Shown piece after piece: positions 8,404 to 16,900 of a stretch of DNA of 64,000 bases (position 1 is its first letter; each line of letters starts with the position of its first letter). A program made the position numbers and the translations under genes. The notes under the pieces are model-generated. The model ran no database searches. It was not told the origin of the DNA and worked only from the letters and a program-made list of their open reading frames with translations. Origin of the DNA: Streptomyces sp. NBC_00433 (lineage in GTDB: Bacteria; Actinomycetota; Actinomycetes; Streptomycetales; Streptomycetaceae); the NCBI GenBank assembly GCA_036015235.1, contig CP107926.1:6881501-6945500 (forward strand), given 5' to 3'.

Positions 8404-9417
8404 TCATCTGTCGATTCGCACGGTCGCGCCCGCCAACTGGTCGGCGACCTGCCGGATGTCGGCCTCGACCATGATCCCGGCCAGGTCGGCGACCCGCACC
8501 TTGGGCTCCCAGTCCAGCAGGTCGCGGGCCTTGGCCGCGTCGCCGATCAGCGCGTCGACCTCGCTGGGGCGCTCGTACTTGGGGTCGTAGCGGACGTACT
8601 GCGTCCAGTCCAGGTCCGCGTGGCCGAAGGCGACCTCGACGAACTGACGCACGGTGGCGGCCTCGCCGGTCGCCACCACGTAGTCCTCCGGCTCGTCGCG
8701 CTGCAGCATCCGCCACATGGCGTCCACGTACTCCGGTGCGTAACCCCAGTCGCGGACCGCGTCGAGATTGCCCAGATACAGCCGGTCCTGCAGGCCCGCC
8801 TTGATCCTGGCCACCGCCCGGGTGATCTTCCTGGTCACGAAGGTCTCACCGCGGCGCGGCGACTCGTGGTTGAAGAGGATTCCGTTGACGGCGTACATCC
8901 CGTACGCCTCCCGGTAGTTGACCGTCGCCCAGTAGCCGAAGACCTTCGCGCAGCCGTACGGGCTGCGCGGGTGGAAGGGGGTGTGCTCGTTCTGCGGGGG
9001 CGGGGCGGAGCCGAACATCTCCGAGGACGAGGCCTGGTAGATCCGCGCCTCCGTGCCGCTGGCGCGTACCGCCTCCAGCAGCCGCAGGGTGGACAGGCCG
9101 GTCACGTCACCGGTGTAGAGCGGCGCGTCGAAGGACACCCGGACATGGGACTGGGCGCCGAGGTTGTATATCTCGTCAGGTCGCAGGTCGCGCAGCAGGT
9201 TGACCAGTGCCACACCGTCGGTGAGGTCGGCGTGGTGCAGGACGAACGACCGGTTCTGGGCCTGCGGGTCCTGGTAGATGTGGTCGATACGCTCGGTGTT
9301 GAAGCTCGAAGAGCGCCGGACGATGCCGTGCACGGTGTAGCCCTTGTCCAGCAGCAGTTCGGCCAGATAAGAGCCGTCCTGCCCGGTCACGCCGGTGACG
9401 AGCGCGGTCTTGCCCAC
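8404..9417 (-). CDS. gmd: GDP-mannose 4,6-dehydratase
   Basis: A 337-residue short-chain dehydrogenase of the extended type. It converts GDP-D-mannose to GDP-4-keto-6-deoxy-D-mannose. Residues 7-14 hold the Rossmann motif (TGVTGQDG), followed by GIVRRSSSFNTERI for NADP, the catalytic SSSEMFG, the Tyr-Lys pair in SPYGCAK and the FNHESPRRG signature diagnostic of GMD. I choose GTG 9417, 2 nt after GGGGGA; a TTG at 9429 would add four residues. It is divergent from the GDP-fucose synthase gene, and together they make GDP-L-fucose or a related deoxyhexose. Confidence 0.95.
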   Translation of the reverse strand: MGKTALVTGVTGQDGSYLAELLLDKGYTVHGIVRRSSSFNTERIDHIYQDPQAQNRSFVLHHADLTDGVALVNLLRDLRPDEIYNLGAQSHVRVSFDAPLYTGDVTGLSTLRLLEAVRASGTEARIYQASSSEMFGSAPPPQNEHTPFHPRSPYGCAKVFGYWATVNYREAYGMYAVNGILFNHESPRRGETFVTRKITRAVARIKAGLQDRLYLGNLDAVRDWGYAPEYVDAMWRMLQRDEPEDYVVATGEAATVRQFVEVAFGHADLDWTQYVRYDPKYERPSEVDALIGDAAKARDLLDWEPKVRVADLAGIMVEADIRQVADQLAGATVRIDR

Positions 9418-9496
9418 ACGTTCCCCCAAAGTGGTCTCGGTTCAGGTCCACACGAATGCGGAATTAACGTCCGAACGGTCGAAGTCTGGTGACACA

Positions 9497-10510
9497 ATGC
9501 CGTTCATGACGGAACTACTTCCGGAAGGCGCCCGGGTCTTCGTCGCGGGCCACCGAGGCCTCGTCGGCTCCGCGGTGGTCCGCCGCCTCACCGCCGAGGG
9601 CCATCCTGTACTGGTCCGCACGCGTGCGGACCTGGACCTGCGCGACCCGGCGGCCACTGCCGCCTGGCTGCGCCAGGTCCGCCCCGACGCGGTGGTGCTC
9701 GCCGCCGCCAGGGTCGGGGGGATCATGGCCAACTCGACCCACCCGGTGCAGTTCCTCGAGGACAACCTGCGGATCCAGCTGAGCGTCATCGCGGGCGCCC
9801 ACGCCGCCGGCGTGCGGCGGCTGCTCTTCCTCGGCTCCTCCTGCATCTACCCGAAGTTCGCCCCGCAGCCGATCCGCGAGGACGCGCTGATGACCGGCCC
9901 GCTGGAGCCGACCAACGAGGCCTACGCGCTCGCGAAGATCGCCGGGATCGTCCAGGTCCAGTCCTATCGCAGGCAGTACGGGGCCGCGTACATCTCGGTG
10001 ATGCCCACCAACCTCTACGGGCCGGGCGACAACTTCGACCTGGCCACCTCGCACGTGCTGCCCGCCCTGATCCGCCGCTTCCACGAGGCAGCGCGGGACG
10101 GCGCACCGGAGATCACGCTGTGGGGCAGTGGCACCCCGCGACGCGAATTCCTGCACGTGGACGACCTCGCGGCGGCCTGCACCCTGCTGCTGCGCGACTA
10201 CGACGCCGACGAACCGGTCAACGTCGGCTGCGGCGAGGACCTGACGATCCGCGAACTCGCCGAGACCGTCGCGGACGTGGTGGGCTACCGCGGCCGGATC
10301 GGCTGGGACACCGCCAAGCCCGACGGCACCCCGCGCAAACTCCTCGACGTCTCCCGGCTGTTCGCGCTCGGCTGGCGCCCGCTGATCGGCCTGCGGGACG
10401 GTGTCGCGGCCGTGCACGAGCAGTGGCGCGCGCAGGCCGAGGGCGTGGGAGGGACGGCGGCCGCCGGGTCTGAGCCGGACCCGGGCGTGGAGCCCGCGGC
10501 GGCCCACTAG
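9497..10510 (+). CDS. fcl: GDP-L-fucose synthase (GDP-4-keto-6-deoxymannose epimerase/reductase)
   Basis: A 337-residue NADPH-dependent epimerase/reductase acting on the product of the divergent dehydratase. The N terminus has FVAGHRGLVGSAV, then ARVGGIMAN, catalytic Ser/Cys in LGSSCIYPK, Tyr-Lys in YALAKIAG and NLYGPGDNF, all typical of WcaG/Fcl. Length is near the usual 310-330 residues; the extra is an Ala/Gly/Pro tail. Starts at ATG 9497 or ATG 9506 are both possible, neither with a strong Shine-Dalgarno. The stop overlaps the convergent sugar-phosphate transferase gene by 4 nt. Together with gmd this implies a fucose-type residue in the exported glycan. Confidence 0.93.
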   Translation: MPFMTELLPEGARVFVAGHRGLVGSAVVRRLTAEGHPVLVRTRADLDLRDPAATAAWLRQVRPDAVVLAAARVGGIMANSTHPVQFLEDNLRIQLSVIAGAHAAGVRRLLFLGSSCIYPKFAPQPIREDALMTGPLEPTNEAYALAKIAGIVQVQSYRRQYGAAYISVMPTNLYGPGDNFDLATSHVLPALIRRFHEAARDGAPEITLWGSGTPRREFLHVDDLAAACTLLLRDYDADEPVNVGCGEDLTIRELAETVADVVGYRGRIGWDTAKPDGTPRKLLDVSRLFALGWRPLIGLRDGVAAVHEQWRAQAEGVGGTAAAGSEPDPGVEPAAAH

Positions 10511-12129
10511 TAGGCCCCCCGGCCGTCGACCACGGCCCGTACCGTACGGGTCATGACCTCCAGGTCGCCGGCCAGCGACCAGTTGTCCACGTAGCGCAGG
10601 TCCAGCGCCAGCGTCTCGTCCCACGAGAGGTCGGAGCGCCCGCTGACCTGCCACAGGCCGGTGATCCCCGGCTTGACCGCGAGCCGCCGCAGCGCCACCT
10701 CGTCGTAGCGGTCCACCTCCTCGGGCAGCGGCGGCCGCGGTCCGACCAGCGACATCTCACCGCGCAGCACATTGACCAGCTGCGGCAGTTCGTCCAGCGA
10801 GCAGCGCCGCAGCAGCCGGCCGATCGCGGTGACCCGCGGATCGCGGCGCATCTTGAACATCAGCCCGTCGTGCTCGTTGGCGCCGATCTGCTCCAACTCC
10901 TGCTTGCGGGACTCGGCGTCGGCCACCATCGTGCGGAACTTCCACATCGTGAACCGCCTGCGATGCCGCCCGCAGCGCACCTGCCGGTGGAAGGCCGGCC
11001 CCGGCGACGTCAGCCTGATGGCGAGCGCCACCACGCAGAACACCGGTGCCAGCAGCAGCAGTCCGAGCGCCGCGCTCGTACGGTCGAGCACCGACTTCAG
11101 CGCGACCTGCACGCCGTGCCTGACCGGCGGCGCTATGTGCAGCACCAGCAGCCCGGCGGGCGCGTCCAGACCGACCCGGTTCACCTGCACGTCGATCAGG
11201 CCGGGCAGCAGCGCCACCGGCAGCCCCGCGTCGTGCAGGCACCACGACAGCCGCCGCAGCCGCTCCGCCGACAGCCGCGGCCCCGGCGCCACCAGCACCA
11301 GCTCGGCGCCGTGCTCACGCGCCGCCCGCAGCACCGCCGCCGCGTCCTCCTGCGGCCCCGCCGGGTCGAGCACCGGAAGCCGCTCGGTGACCGGCGCCCC
11401 GCACTCCAGTTTCGCGCTGCCCACCGGGACCACCCCGACGACCACATAGCCGTGCTCGGTCCTGCCCGCCAGATGCCCCACCACATGGTCGGCGGCACCC
11501 GGTTCGCCGATCACCAGCGCCCTGCGCACCGCGTGCGCCTCGCGCCGGGCGGCGATCAGATGGTGGTAGGTCACCCGCCGGCACACCGCCGTCGGCAGCG
11601 GCGCCCAGGCGAGCCCGGCCAGCGCCATCGACGGCTCGGCGACCTCGCCGAACGCGGTCCGCGCCACGGCCAGCACCCCGATCAGCACCAGCCAGTCGCC
11701 GAGCACCTGCAGGCCGCCGCGGCTCTCGCCGAGCACGGCGGCCGCATAGCGCCGCCGCAGCGCCCGCACCACGGGCCACGCCAGCGCGGCCACCAGGGCG
11801 CACACCAGCACATGCGGCTGGCCGCTCGCGTGCAGCATCACACCGGCGGGCACACCTGCGCCCACCGCGTCCACGGCTGCCGCGACCGGCAGATACCAGC
11901 CGGCCTTGTGGCCGTACGCGCGCTGCCCGCCGCCCGGTGCGGCGGCCGCAGGGCCGCCACCGCCGTGCCTACGCCGTCCGGCGTAGGGCAGAGGCGCATC
12001 TGGCGCGCCGGCGGCCTCGGCCGGTTGAACCTGTGCTCCGAACGCGAGCGTATTTCCGTTCCGCCCGGTTCTCCGCTCACTTGCTACGGGTACCACTGGT
12101 CTGACCGGCTGTGCCTCGACATGCCGCAT
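10507..12129 (-). CDS. Polyprenyl glycosylphosphotransferase (WbaP/WcaJ type), initiating glycan synthesis
   Basis: A 540-residue enzyme that transfers a sugar phosphate from an NDP-sugar to undecaprenyl phosphate. After an Ala/Arg-rich cytoplasmic N terminus come four to five membrane segments (about residues 70-180) and a CoA-binding-like region. The C-terminal catalytic domain follows a further membrane helix and holds TMWKFRTM, DELPQLVNVLRG, SLVGPRPPLPEE and KPGITGLWQVSGRS, the signature of bacterial sugar transferases. ATG 12129 follows GGGGGG at 3 nt. As the probable first enzyme of the polymer pathway it fits the surrounding transferases, flippase and polymerase. Confidence 0.92.
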   Translation of the reverse strand: MRHVEAQPVRPVVPVASERRTGRNGNTLAFGAQVQPAEAAGAPDAPLPYAGRRRHGGGGPAAAAPGGGQRAYGHKAGWYLPVAAAVDAVGAGVPAGVMLHASGQPHVLVCALVAALAWPVVRALRRRYAAAVLGESRGGLQVLGDWLVLIGVLAVARTAFGEVAEPSMALAGLAWAPLPTAVCRRVTYHHLIAARREAHAVRRALVIGEPGAADHVVGHLAGRTEHGYVVVGVVPVGSAKLECGAPVTERLPVLDPAGPQEDAAAVLRAAREHGAELVLVAPGPRLSAERLRRLSWCLHDAGLPVALLPGLIDVQVNRVGLDAPAGLLVLHIAPPVRHGVQVALKSVLDRTSAALGLLLLAPVFCVVALAIRLTSPGPAFHRQVRCGRHRRRFTMWKFRTMVADAESRKQELEQIGANEHDGLMFKMRRDPRVTAIGRLLRRCSLDELPQLVNVLRGEMSLVGPRPPLPEEVDRYDEVALRRLAVKPGITGLWQVSGRSDLSWDETLALDLRYVDNWSLAGDLEVMTRTVRAVVDGRGAY

Positions 12130-12165
12130 GGACCCCCCAGTCACCTCGCGACCGACGGCTTCCTT

Positions 12166-12181
12166 CCACTTCCCCAAGTGG
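12166..12181. promoter_or_regulatory. Small hairpin in the leader of the sugar-phosphate transferase gene
   Basis: CCACTT and AAGTGG form a perfect 6-bp stem with a CCCC loop, 37-52 nt upstream of the start at 12129. It lies in a relatively AT-rich divergent promoter region (12130-12300) shared with the Rsm22-like gene. Confidence 0.35.
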
Positions 12182-12301
12182 CGACTCGCCGTGATAAAAG
12201 CGAACGCTAGGCCAACAGGCCGCTCTTCCGCTGTGGTTTACGCATAATCGAGCCGATGTTTTGACCGATTTAACATGGCTATGGCGCATCATTGACCACA
12301 C

Positions 12302-12342
12302 ACTGTAAGGGTACCGTTACGTGAGTGAACGGCCCTTACAGT
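12302..12342 (+). promoter_or_regulatory. Strong hairpin/dyad before the Rsm22-like gene
   Basis: ACTGTAAGGG (12302-12311) pairs exactly with CCCTTACAGT (12333-12342). Inside it CCGTT (12314-12318) pairs with AACGG (12328-12332), leaving a 2-nt bulge and a 9-nt loop. The 15-bp stem ends 8 nt before GTG 12351 and just upstream of the GGGG ribosome-binding stretch. It could be an operator or an mRNA element that controls translation. Confidence 0.7.
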
Positions 12343-12350
12343 TGGGGCTT

Positions 12351-13364
12351 GTGCCTACTGTGCCCCTCCCCGACGATCTCCGTGCCGCTCTCGCCGATCA
12401 GTTGCGGTCCACCGCCCCCAGCCGGGCGTCCGCGCAGGTCGACCGGCTCATCGAGAGCTACCGCGGTACGACCCCCACGGCCGCGCCGATCCTGCGCGAC
12501 GCGGCGGACGTCGCGGCCTATGCCGCTTACCGCATGCCGGCCACCTATGCCGCTGCCAGGACCGCACTCGGGGCGTTCCGCTTGCAGTCGGGTGACTGGG
12601 CCCCGCAAACGCACCTCGATCTCGGCGGCGGCACCGGGGCGGCCACCTGGGCGGTGGCCGACGCCTGGCAGGACGCCGCCCACCGCAGCACCGTCCTCGA
12701 CTGGTCCCAGCCCGCGCTGACCCTCGGCGCCGCCCTCGCCAAGACCGCGCACACCGCGGCGGTACGCGACGCCGACTGGACCAGGCAGCCGCTCGGCGGC
12801 GCCACCCGGCTGCCGCAGGCCGACCTCGTCACCGTCTCCTACGTCCTCGGCGAACTCACCCCCGCCGACCGGGAATCCCTGGTCAGCGCCGCCATCGGGG
12901 CCGCGGGCGGCGCCGTCGTCGTGGTCGAGCCCGGCACCCCCGAGGGTTACGCGCGCGTCCTCGCCGCACGCGACAGCCTCATCGCCGCCGGGCTGCACAT
13001 CCTCGCGCCCTGCCCCCACGACGGGACCTGCCCGGTCACCGGCGACGACTGGTGCCACTTCGCGGCGCGCGTGCAGCGCACCGCGCTGCACCGGCAGATC
13101 AAGGGGGCGTCGCTGCCCTACGAGGACGAGAAGTTCAGCTACGTCGCCGCCGCGCGCTTCCCCGCGGACCCCGCGTCCGCGCGGGTCGTCCGCCACCCGC
13201 AGATCCGCAAGGGGCTCGTCCTGCTCGACCTGTGCCAGTGCCCTCCGGGCCTGGACCGCACATCCGTGAGCAAGCGCCACGGCCCCACCTACCGCGCCGC
13301 GCGCGCCACCGACTGGGGCGACCCCTGGCCCCCTGTCCCTTCCGCCCAGGAGGGCACCCCGTAG
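12351..13364 (+). CDS. Small-subunit ribosomal Rsm22-like methyltransferase
   Basis: A 337-residue SAM-dependent methyltransferase. LDLGGGTGAATW near residue 90 is the SAM-binding loop. The C-terminal half has the Cys-rich set of the Rsm22 family (PCPHDGTCP, DDWCHFAARVQR, YEDEKFSYVA, DLCQCP), which in mitochondrial and bacterial homologues likely binds a metal cluster. GTG 12351 is chosen because GGGG lies 5 nt upstream and the family motif VPLPDDLRAAL follows directly. An earlier GTG at 12321 would sit in the hairpin loop and add a rare TTA codon. The expected substrate is the small ribosomal subunit, known for the family and not shown here. Confidence 0.85.
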   Translation: MPTVPLPDDLRAALADQLRSTAPSRASAQVDRLIESYRGTTPTAAPILRDAADVAAYAAYRMPATYAAARTALGAFRLQSGDWAPQTHLDLGGGTGAATWAVADAWQDAAHRSTVLDWSQPALTLGAALAKTAHTAAVRDADWTRQPLGGATRLPQADLVTVSYVLGELTPADRESLVSAAIGAAGGAVVVVEPGTPEGYARVLAARDSLIAAGLHILAPCPHDGTCPVTGDDWCHFAARVQRTALHRQIKGASLPYEDEKFSYVAAARFPADPASARVVRHPQIRKGLVLLDLCQCPPGLDRTSVSKRHGPTYRAARATDWGDPWPPVPSAQEGTP

Positions 13365-13441
13365 GGACACGGGCCTGCGTCCGATCCGCGGCCGGCGCCG
13401 CGCGGGCGCGACCGGCCAACGGTCGTGGTGGGTTGCGCGCG

Positions 13442-13480
13442 CCGTTCTCCCCCAGAGCTTCGCCCGGGGGTACCCCCACG
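13442..13480. repeat. 39-bp intergenic hairpin repeat, copy B
   Basis: Identical to copy A at 3073-3111 except for one base in the stem (CGCCCGGGGG against CGCCTGGGGG). It lies in the 264-bp gap between the convergent Rsm22-like and CorA genes, where it may act as a bidirectional terminator. Confidence 0.8.
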
Positions 13481-13628
13481 CGCCCCTGGGGCGGTGGCGG
13501 TCCGGCGCCGCGCGACGGTCGTGGTGGGCCGAGAGCGCCCGCGCGGCGCCAGCCGCAGATCAGGCGCAGCCTCGCGCCCCCGAGGGGCACCCTCTGCCGA
13601 AGGGAGGCCGCGCGACCGGGGCGGGTCG

Positions 13629-14741
13629 TCACAGCCAGCCGATGCGGCGGAAAGCGCGGTAGACGAAGGCGGACAGCGTCGCTGTCACCCCGAGCATCAG
13701 GGGGTAGCCGAAGCGCCAGCCCAGCTCGGGCATGTGGTGGAAGTTCATGCCGTAGAAGCCGGCGATCATCGTCGGGATCGCCAGGATCGCGGCCGCCGCA
13801 CTGATCCGCCGCATGTCCACGTTCTGCTGCACGGCGAGTTGGCTGAGATTCGCCGCCAGCAGGCCGTCCACCAGCTCGCTGTACGCGGTCAGCCGCTCCT
13901 TCACGTGGGACAGGTGGTCGGCCACGTCGCGGAAGTAGCGGCGCATCTCCATGCCGATCAGGCCGTCCGCGCCGTCGGTCAGCCGCTCCAGCGGGCGGGC
14001 CATCGGGTAGACGGCGTGCTTGAACTCGATCAGCTCCCGCTTGAGCTGGTATATCCGTTCGGCGTCGTCGCCGTGGGCGGCGGAGAAGACGTCGGACTCC
14101 AGGGTGTCCACGTCGAGTTCGACGGCGTCGGCGACGTCCAGGAAGTCGTCGGTGACCTGGTCGGCGATGGCGTGCAGGACGGCCGCCGGGCCGTGCTTGA
14201 GCATGTCGGGCCTGGCTTCGAGGGCGGCGCGCACCCGGGAGAGGCCGGGCGCGCTGCCGTGCCTGACCACGACCACGAAGTCCGGCCCGAGGAAGATCAT
14301 CAGCTCGCCGGTGTCCACGACCTCGCTGGTCGCGGTCAGCTTCTCGTGCTCCACGAAGACGATCGTCTTGAGCACCAGGAAGAGCGTGTCGCCGTAGCGT
14401 TCCAGCTTCGGCCGCTGATGCGCCTGGACCGCGTCCTCGACGGCCAGCGGGTGCAGCCCGAAGACCTCGGCGATCTCCGCCAGGTGCTCGGCCTCCGGCT
14501 GGTGCAGGCCGATCCAGGCGAAGCCGCCGCGCTTGCGCGCCTCGTCGAGCACCTGCTGCGGCGGCAGCGACGCCGCCCGGCAGCCGTCCTCGTAGACCGC
14601 GCAGTCCACGACCACGTCGGCGGTGCAGCGGCGCTGCTCGGGCAGGCCCTCGGCGCCGTCCAGGGTGTGCCACCGGCCGCTGCGCCGCCACTGCCGGCCG
14701 ATCGCCCGCTTGGCCGTCGCCGTGGTCCTGTGCTGCCTCAT
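13629..14741 (-). CDS. CorA-family magnesium/divalent cation transporter
   Basis: A 370-residue membrane channel protein. It has the long soluble N-terminal domain of CorA (EDAVQAHQRPKLERYG, then helical segments to residue 300) and two C-terminal helices with the filter motif YGMNF at residues 330-334 between them. The short basic C-terminal tail is also typical. The start ATG overlaps the stop of the upstream FAD oxidoreductase gene (ATGA), so the pair is co-transcribed. Substrate is probably Mg2+, but Zn2+ efflux members (ZntB) share the fold; GMN favours CorA. Confidence 0.92.
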   Translation of the reverse strand: MRQHRTTATAKRAIGRQWRRSGRWHTLDGAEGLPEQRRCTADVVVDCAVYEDGCRAASLPPQQVLDEARKRGGFAWIGLHQPEAEHLAEIAEVFGLHPLAVEDAVQAHQRPKLERYGDTLFLVLKTIVFVEHEKLTATSEVVDTGELMIFLGPDFVVVVRHGSAPGLSRVRAALEARPDMLKHGPAAVLHAIADQVTDDFLDVADAVELDVDTLESDVFSAAHGDDAERIYQLKRELIEFKHAVYPMARPLERLTDGADGLIGMEMRRYFRDVADHLSHVKERLTAYSELVDGLLAANLSQLAVQQNVDMRRISAAAAILAIPTMIAGFYGMNFHHMPELGWRFGYPLMLGVTATLSAFVYRAFRRIGWL

Positions 14742-16279
14742 CGTGCCTTCTCCAGTACCGCCATCGCCGCATTGTGCCCGGGGACACCGCTCACTCCGCC
14801 GCCGCGGACCGCTCCCGCGCCGCACACGTAGACGTTCGCATACGAGGTGCCCACTCCCCACCTGCCTGTGGCCTCCGTCACCTCGCCGGCCGCGTAGGGC
14901 CACGACAGGTCCTGGTGGAAGATGTGCCCGCCGGGCAGCCCCACCTCCCGCTCCAGGTCGAGCGGCGACTTCGCCTCGATGCAGGGCCGGCCCTCGGCGT
15001 CGAGGGCCAGGCAGCTCTCCAGCGGCTCGGCGAGGACGGCGTCGAGCTGCGCCAGGGTGGCCCGCAGCACCTCCTGCTTGGCCGCCGCCGGGTCGTCCGC
15101 GAAGAGCCGGGCGGGCGCGTGCAGGCCGAACAGCGTCAGCGTGTGCATGCCCAGGCCGGCCAGGTCGGGGGACAGGATCGACGGGTCGGTCAGGCTGTGG
15201 CAGTAGATTTCCGACGGCGGCGCGTCCGGTACGTGCCCGGCCGCGGCCTGCTCGTACGCGGTCTGCAGCCCGCCGTAGCCCTCCGCGATGTGGAAGGTCC
15301 CGGCGAAGGCCTCCCGCGGGTCGACCGAGGTGTCCCGCAGCCGCGGCAGGCGGCGCAGCAGCATGTTGACCTTGAGCTGGGCACCCTCGGGAGCGGGCTC
15401 GGGCGGCCGCTCGCCGAGCAGGCCCGCGAGCGCGTACGGGGAGGCGTTGACCAGGACGTCGCGCGCCGCGACGGTGCGCCCGTCGGCGAAGGTCAGCTCC
15501 GCCCTCGCGCCGTCGGTCGCGATCGCCGTCACCTCGGCCGACGTGGCGATCTCCGCGCCTGCCGCGCGCGCCGCGTCCGCGAGGGCGTCCGTGAAGGCGC
15601 CCATGCCGCCCACCGGCACGTCCCAGTCGCCGGTGCCGCCGCCGATCACGTGGTAGAGGAAGCAGCGGTTCTGCCGCAGCGACGGGTCGTGGGCGTGCGT
15701 GAACGTGCCGATCAGGGCGTCGGTCAGCACGATGCCGCGGACGGTGTCGTCGGCGAATTCCGCTTCCACGGTCTCGCCGAGCGGCCGCTCGAAGAGCGCG
15801 GACCAGGCCTCCGGGTCGCCGACCCGGCGCTCCAGCTCCGCCTTGGAGGGCAGCGGCTGGGTGAGCGTCGGGAAGACCGCCTCGGCCACCCGCCGGGTCA
15901 TCGCGTAGAAGCGCTCCCAGGCCTCGTACTCCCGGTCGGAACCGGTCAGCCGCGCGAAGCCCTCGCGGGTCCTGGCGGGGTCCTGGGCGTCGACCAGGAG
16001 CCCGCTGTCGCCGTGCGGCGTGTACGAGGAGATCCTTCTGCGGCGGACGGCGAAATTCAGGCCGAGGTCGTCGACGATCTTCCTGGGCAGGAGGCTGACC
16101 AGGTAGGAATACCGGGACAGGCGGGCGTCCAGCCCGCTGAAAGCCCGGGTCGAGACCGCGGCCCCGCCGACCGCTCCGAGCCGCTCGGCCACCAGTACGG
16201 TGCGGCCGGCCCGCGCCAAATAGGTCGCGGCGACCAGCCCGTTGTGGCCTCCGCCGACCACCACCACGTCATAACCCAT
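14738..16279 (-). CDS. FAD-dependent phytoene desaturase-like oxidoreductase
   Basis: A 513-residue flavoprotein of the CrtI/PDS-like amine oxidase family. Residues 4-16 carry the dinucleotide motif VVVVGGGHNGLVA, with GAVGGAAVSTRAF shortly after and the C-terminal FAD loop VYVCGAGAVRGGGVSG. Length matches the 500-530 residues of actinobacterial homologues. There are no carotenoid genes nearby, so the substrate is unknown and pigment synthesis should not be assumed. There is no Shine-Dalgarno before ATG 16279, and a TAGGGT box lies 6 nt upstream, which suggests a leaderless message. corA overlaps its stop. Confidence 0.87.
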   Translation of the reverse strand: MGYDVVVVGGGHNGLVAATYLARAGRTVLVAERLGAVGGAAVSTRAFSGLDARLSRYSYLVSLLPRKIVDDLGLNFAVRRRRISSYTPHGDSGLLVDAQDPARTREGFARLTGSDREYEAWERFYAMTRRVAEAVFPTLTQPLPSKAELERRVGDPEAWSALFERPLGETVEAEFADDTVRGIVLTDALIGTFTHAHDPSLRQNRCFLYHVIGGGTGDWDVPVGGMGAFTDALADAARAAGAEIATSAEVTAIATDGARAELTFADGRTVAARDVLVNASPYALAGLLGERPPEPAPEGAQLKVNMLLRRLPRLRDTSVDPREAFAGTFHIAEGYGGLQTAYEQAAAGHVPDAPPSEIYCHSLTDPSILSPDLAGLGMHTLTLFGLHAPARLFADDPAAAKQEVLRATLAQLDAVLAEPLESCLALDAEGRPCIEAKSPLDLEREVGLPGGHIFHQDLSWPYAAGEVTEATGRWGVGTSYANVYVCGAGAVRGGGVSGVPGHNAAMAVLEKAR

Positions 16280-16285
16280 CCCCGC

Positions 16286-16291
16286 ACCCTA
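16286..16291 (-). promoter_or_regulatory. -10 box of the FAD oxidoreductase gene (leaderless)
   Basis: On the minus strand TAGGGT is followed by six bases and then ATG. That spacing puts the transcription start at or next to the start codon. Confidence 0.55.
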
Positions 16292-16403
16292 GGCCGTCCG
16301 GCCCGGTCCCTCATCCCCCGGTTGCGCTGAGCGAGTGGCCCGCCGCGCCCCTGGGCGGCAGTCGCGTCCTGTCGCCTTCACAGTGCCGCTGCGTGGTGAG
16401 CTT

Positions 16404-16574
16404 GTCGCGCAGTTACCCGCGCCCCAACCCCGGCCAGGGGCGAACACCTGGTCGCAAGAGGACGCAGGCCAAAGGGGCGCGGGGGAACTGCGCGACCAGC
16501 CACAACGGCGCAGAAGGCGGCAGGCCACCGCAAGTGGCACTCCCCCACGGGCGCGGGGAACTGCGCGACCAGCC
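16404..16574. repeat. Cluster of three GCGGGGAACTGCGCG-type repeats
   Basis: A reverse copy at 16404-16425 (CGCGCAGTTACCCGCGCCCC) is followed by direct copies at 16474-16500 and 16549-16574 (GCGGGGAACTGCGCGACCAGC core). The 344-bp gap 16280-16623 holds these repeats and no gene I can support. The same arms bound the element at 43179-43307. Confidence 0.75.
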
Positions 16575-16623
16575 GTCCACCGGCGGAGGGTCCGGGGCAG
16601 CCCCGGGAGACGGGGGCGGGCGG

Positions 16624-16836
16624 TCAGGAGCGGTCGTCCCACCGGGGATCCGTGTCCCAGTCGAGGTTGCGCTCAGCAGCCGTCTCCATCGCGCGCTCCG
16701 CCGCGCCCTTGCTCGGGTAGGGCCCGAAGCGGTTCTTGGACGGGCAGTCCGGGCCCTCCTCGGCCCGCTTGTGCTCGATGCAGTAGAACCACTCACCCGG
16801 CTTGCCTGCCGGCTTCTTCACTCGGAAGACTGCCAT
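16624..16836 (-). CDS. Small conserved-looking hypothetical protein
   Basis: A 70-residue soluble protein beginning MAVFRVKKPAGKPGEWFYC and ending DTDPRWDDRS. It has two Cys (FYCIEHKR and EGPDCPSK), a FGPYPSKGAAERAME segment that resembles a short helix used in nucleic-acid or SPOR-like folds, and an acidic, Trp-rich tail. AGGAGA lies 5 nt before ATG 16836, which supports a real gene, and codon use is normal. It is divergent from the methionine aminopeptidase gene with 64 bp between starts. I do not recognise a function; two Cys and one His could bind a metal or be structural. Confidence 0.75.
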   Translation of the reverse strand: MAVFRVKKPAGKPGEWFYCIEHKRAEEGPDCPSKNRFGPYPSKGAAERAMETAAERNLDWDTDPRWDDRS

Positions 16837-16887
16837 GTGCTTCTCCTGTCCGTAGCCCGGCGACGCAGTCCCATTTTCGCGCGCCGA

Positions 16888-16893
16888 TACACT
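16888..16893 (+). promoter_or_regulatory. -10 box of map (leaderless)
   Basis: TACACT lies 7 nt before ATG 16901 with no Shine-Dalgarno between. It is inside a small inverted repeat, GCCGA (16884) / TCGGC (16895). Confidence 0.45.
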
Positions 16894-16900
16894 CGTCGGC

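Noticed and set aside
12321..12350. GTG 12321 as the start of the Rsm22-like gene
   Set aside because: It lies in a hairpin loop and adds a TTA codon, while GTG 12351 has a better-placed ribosome-binding site.
14738..16279. Carotenoid biosynthesis role for the FAD oxidoreductase
   Set aside because: No crtE, crtB or crtY-like genes are near, and the family is broad.
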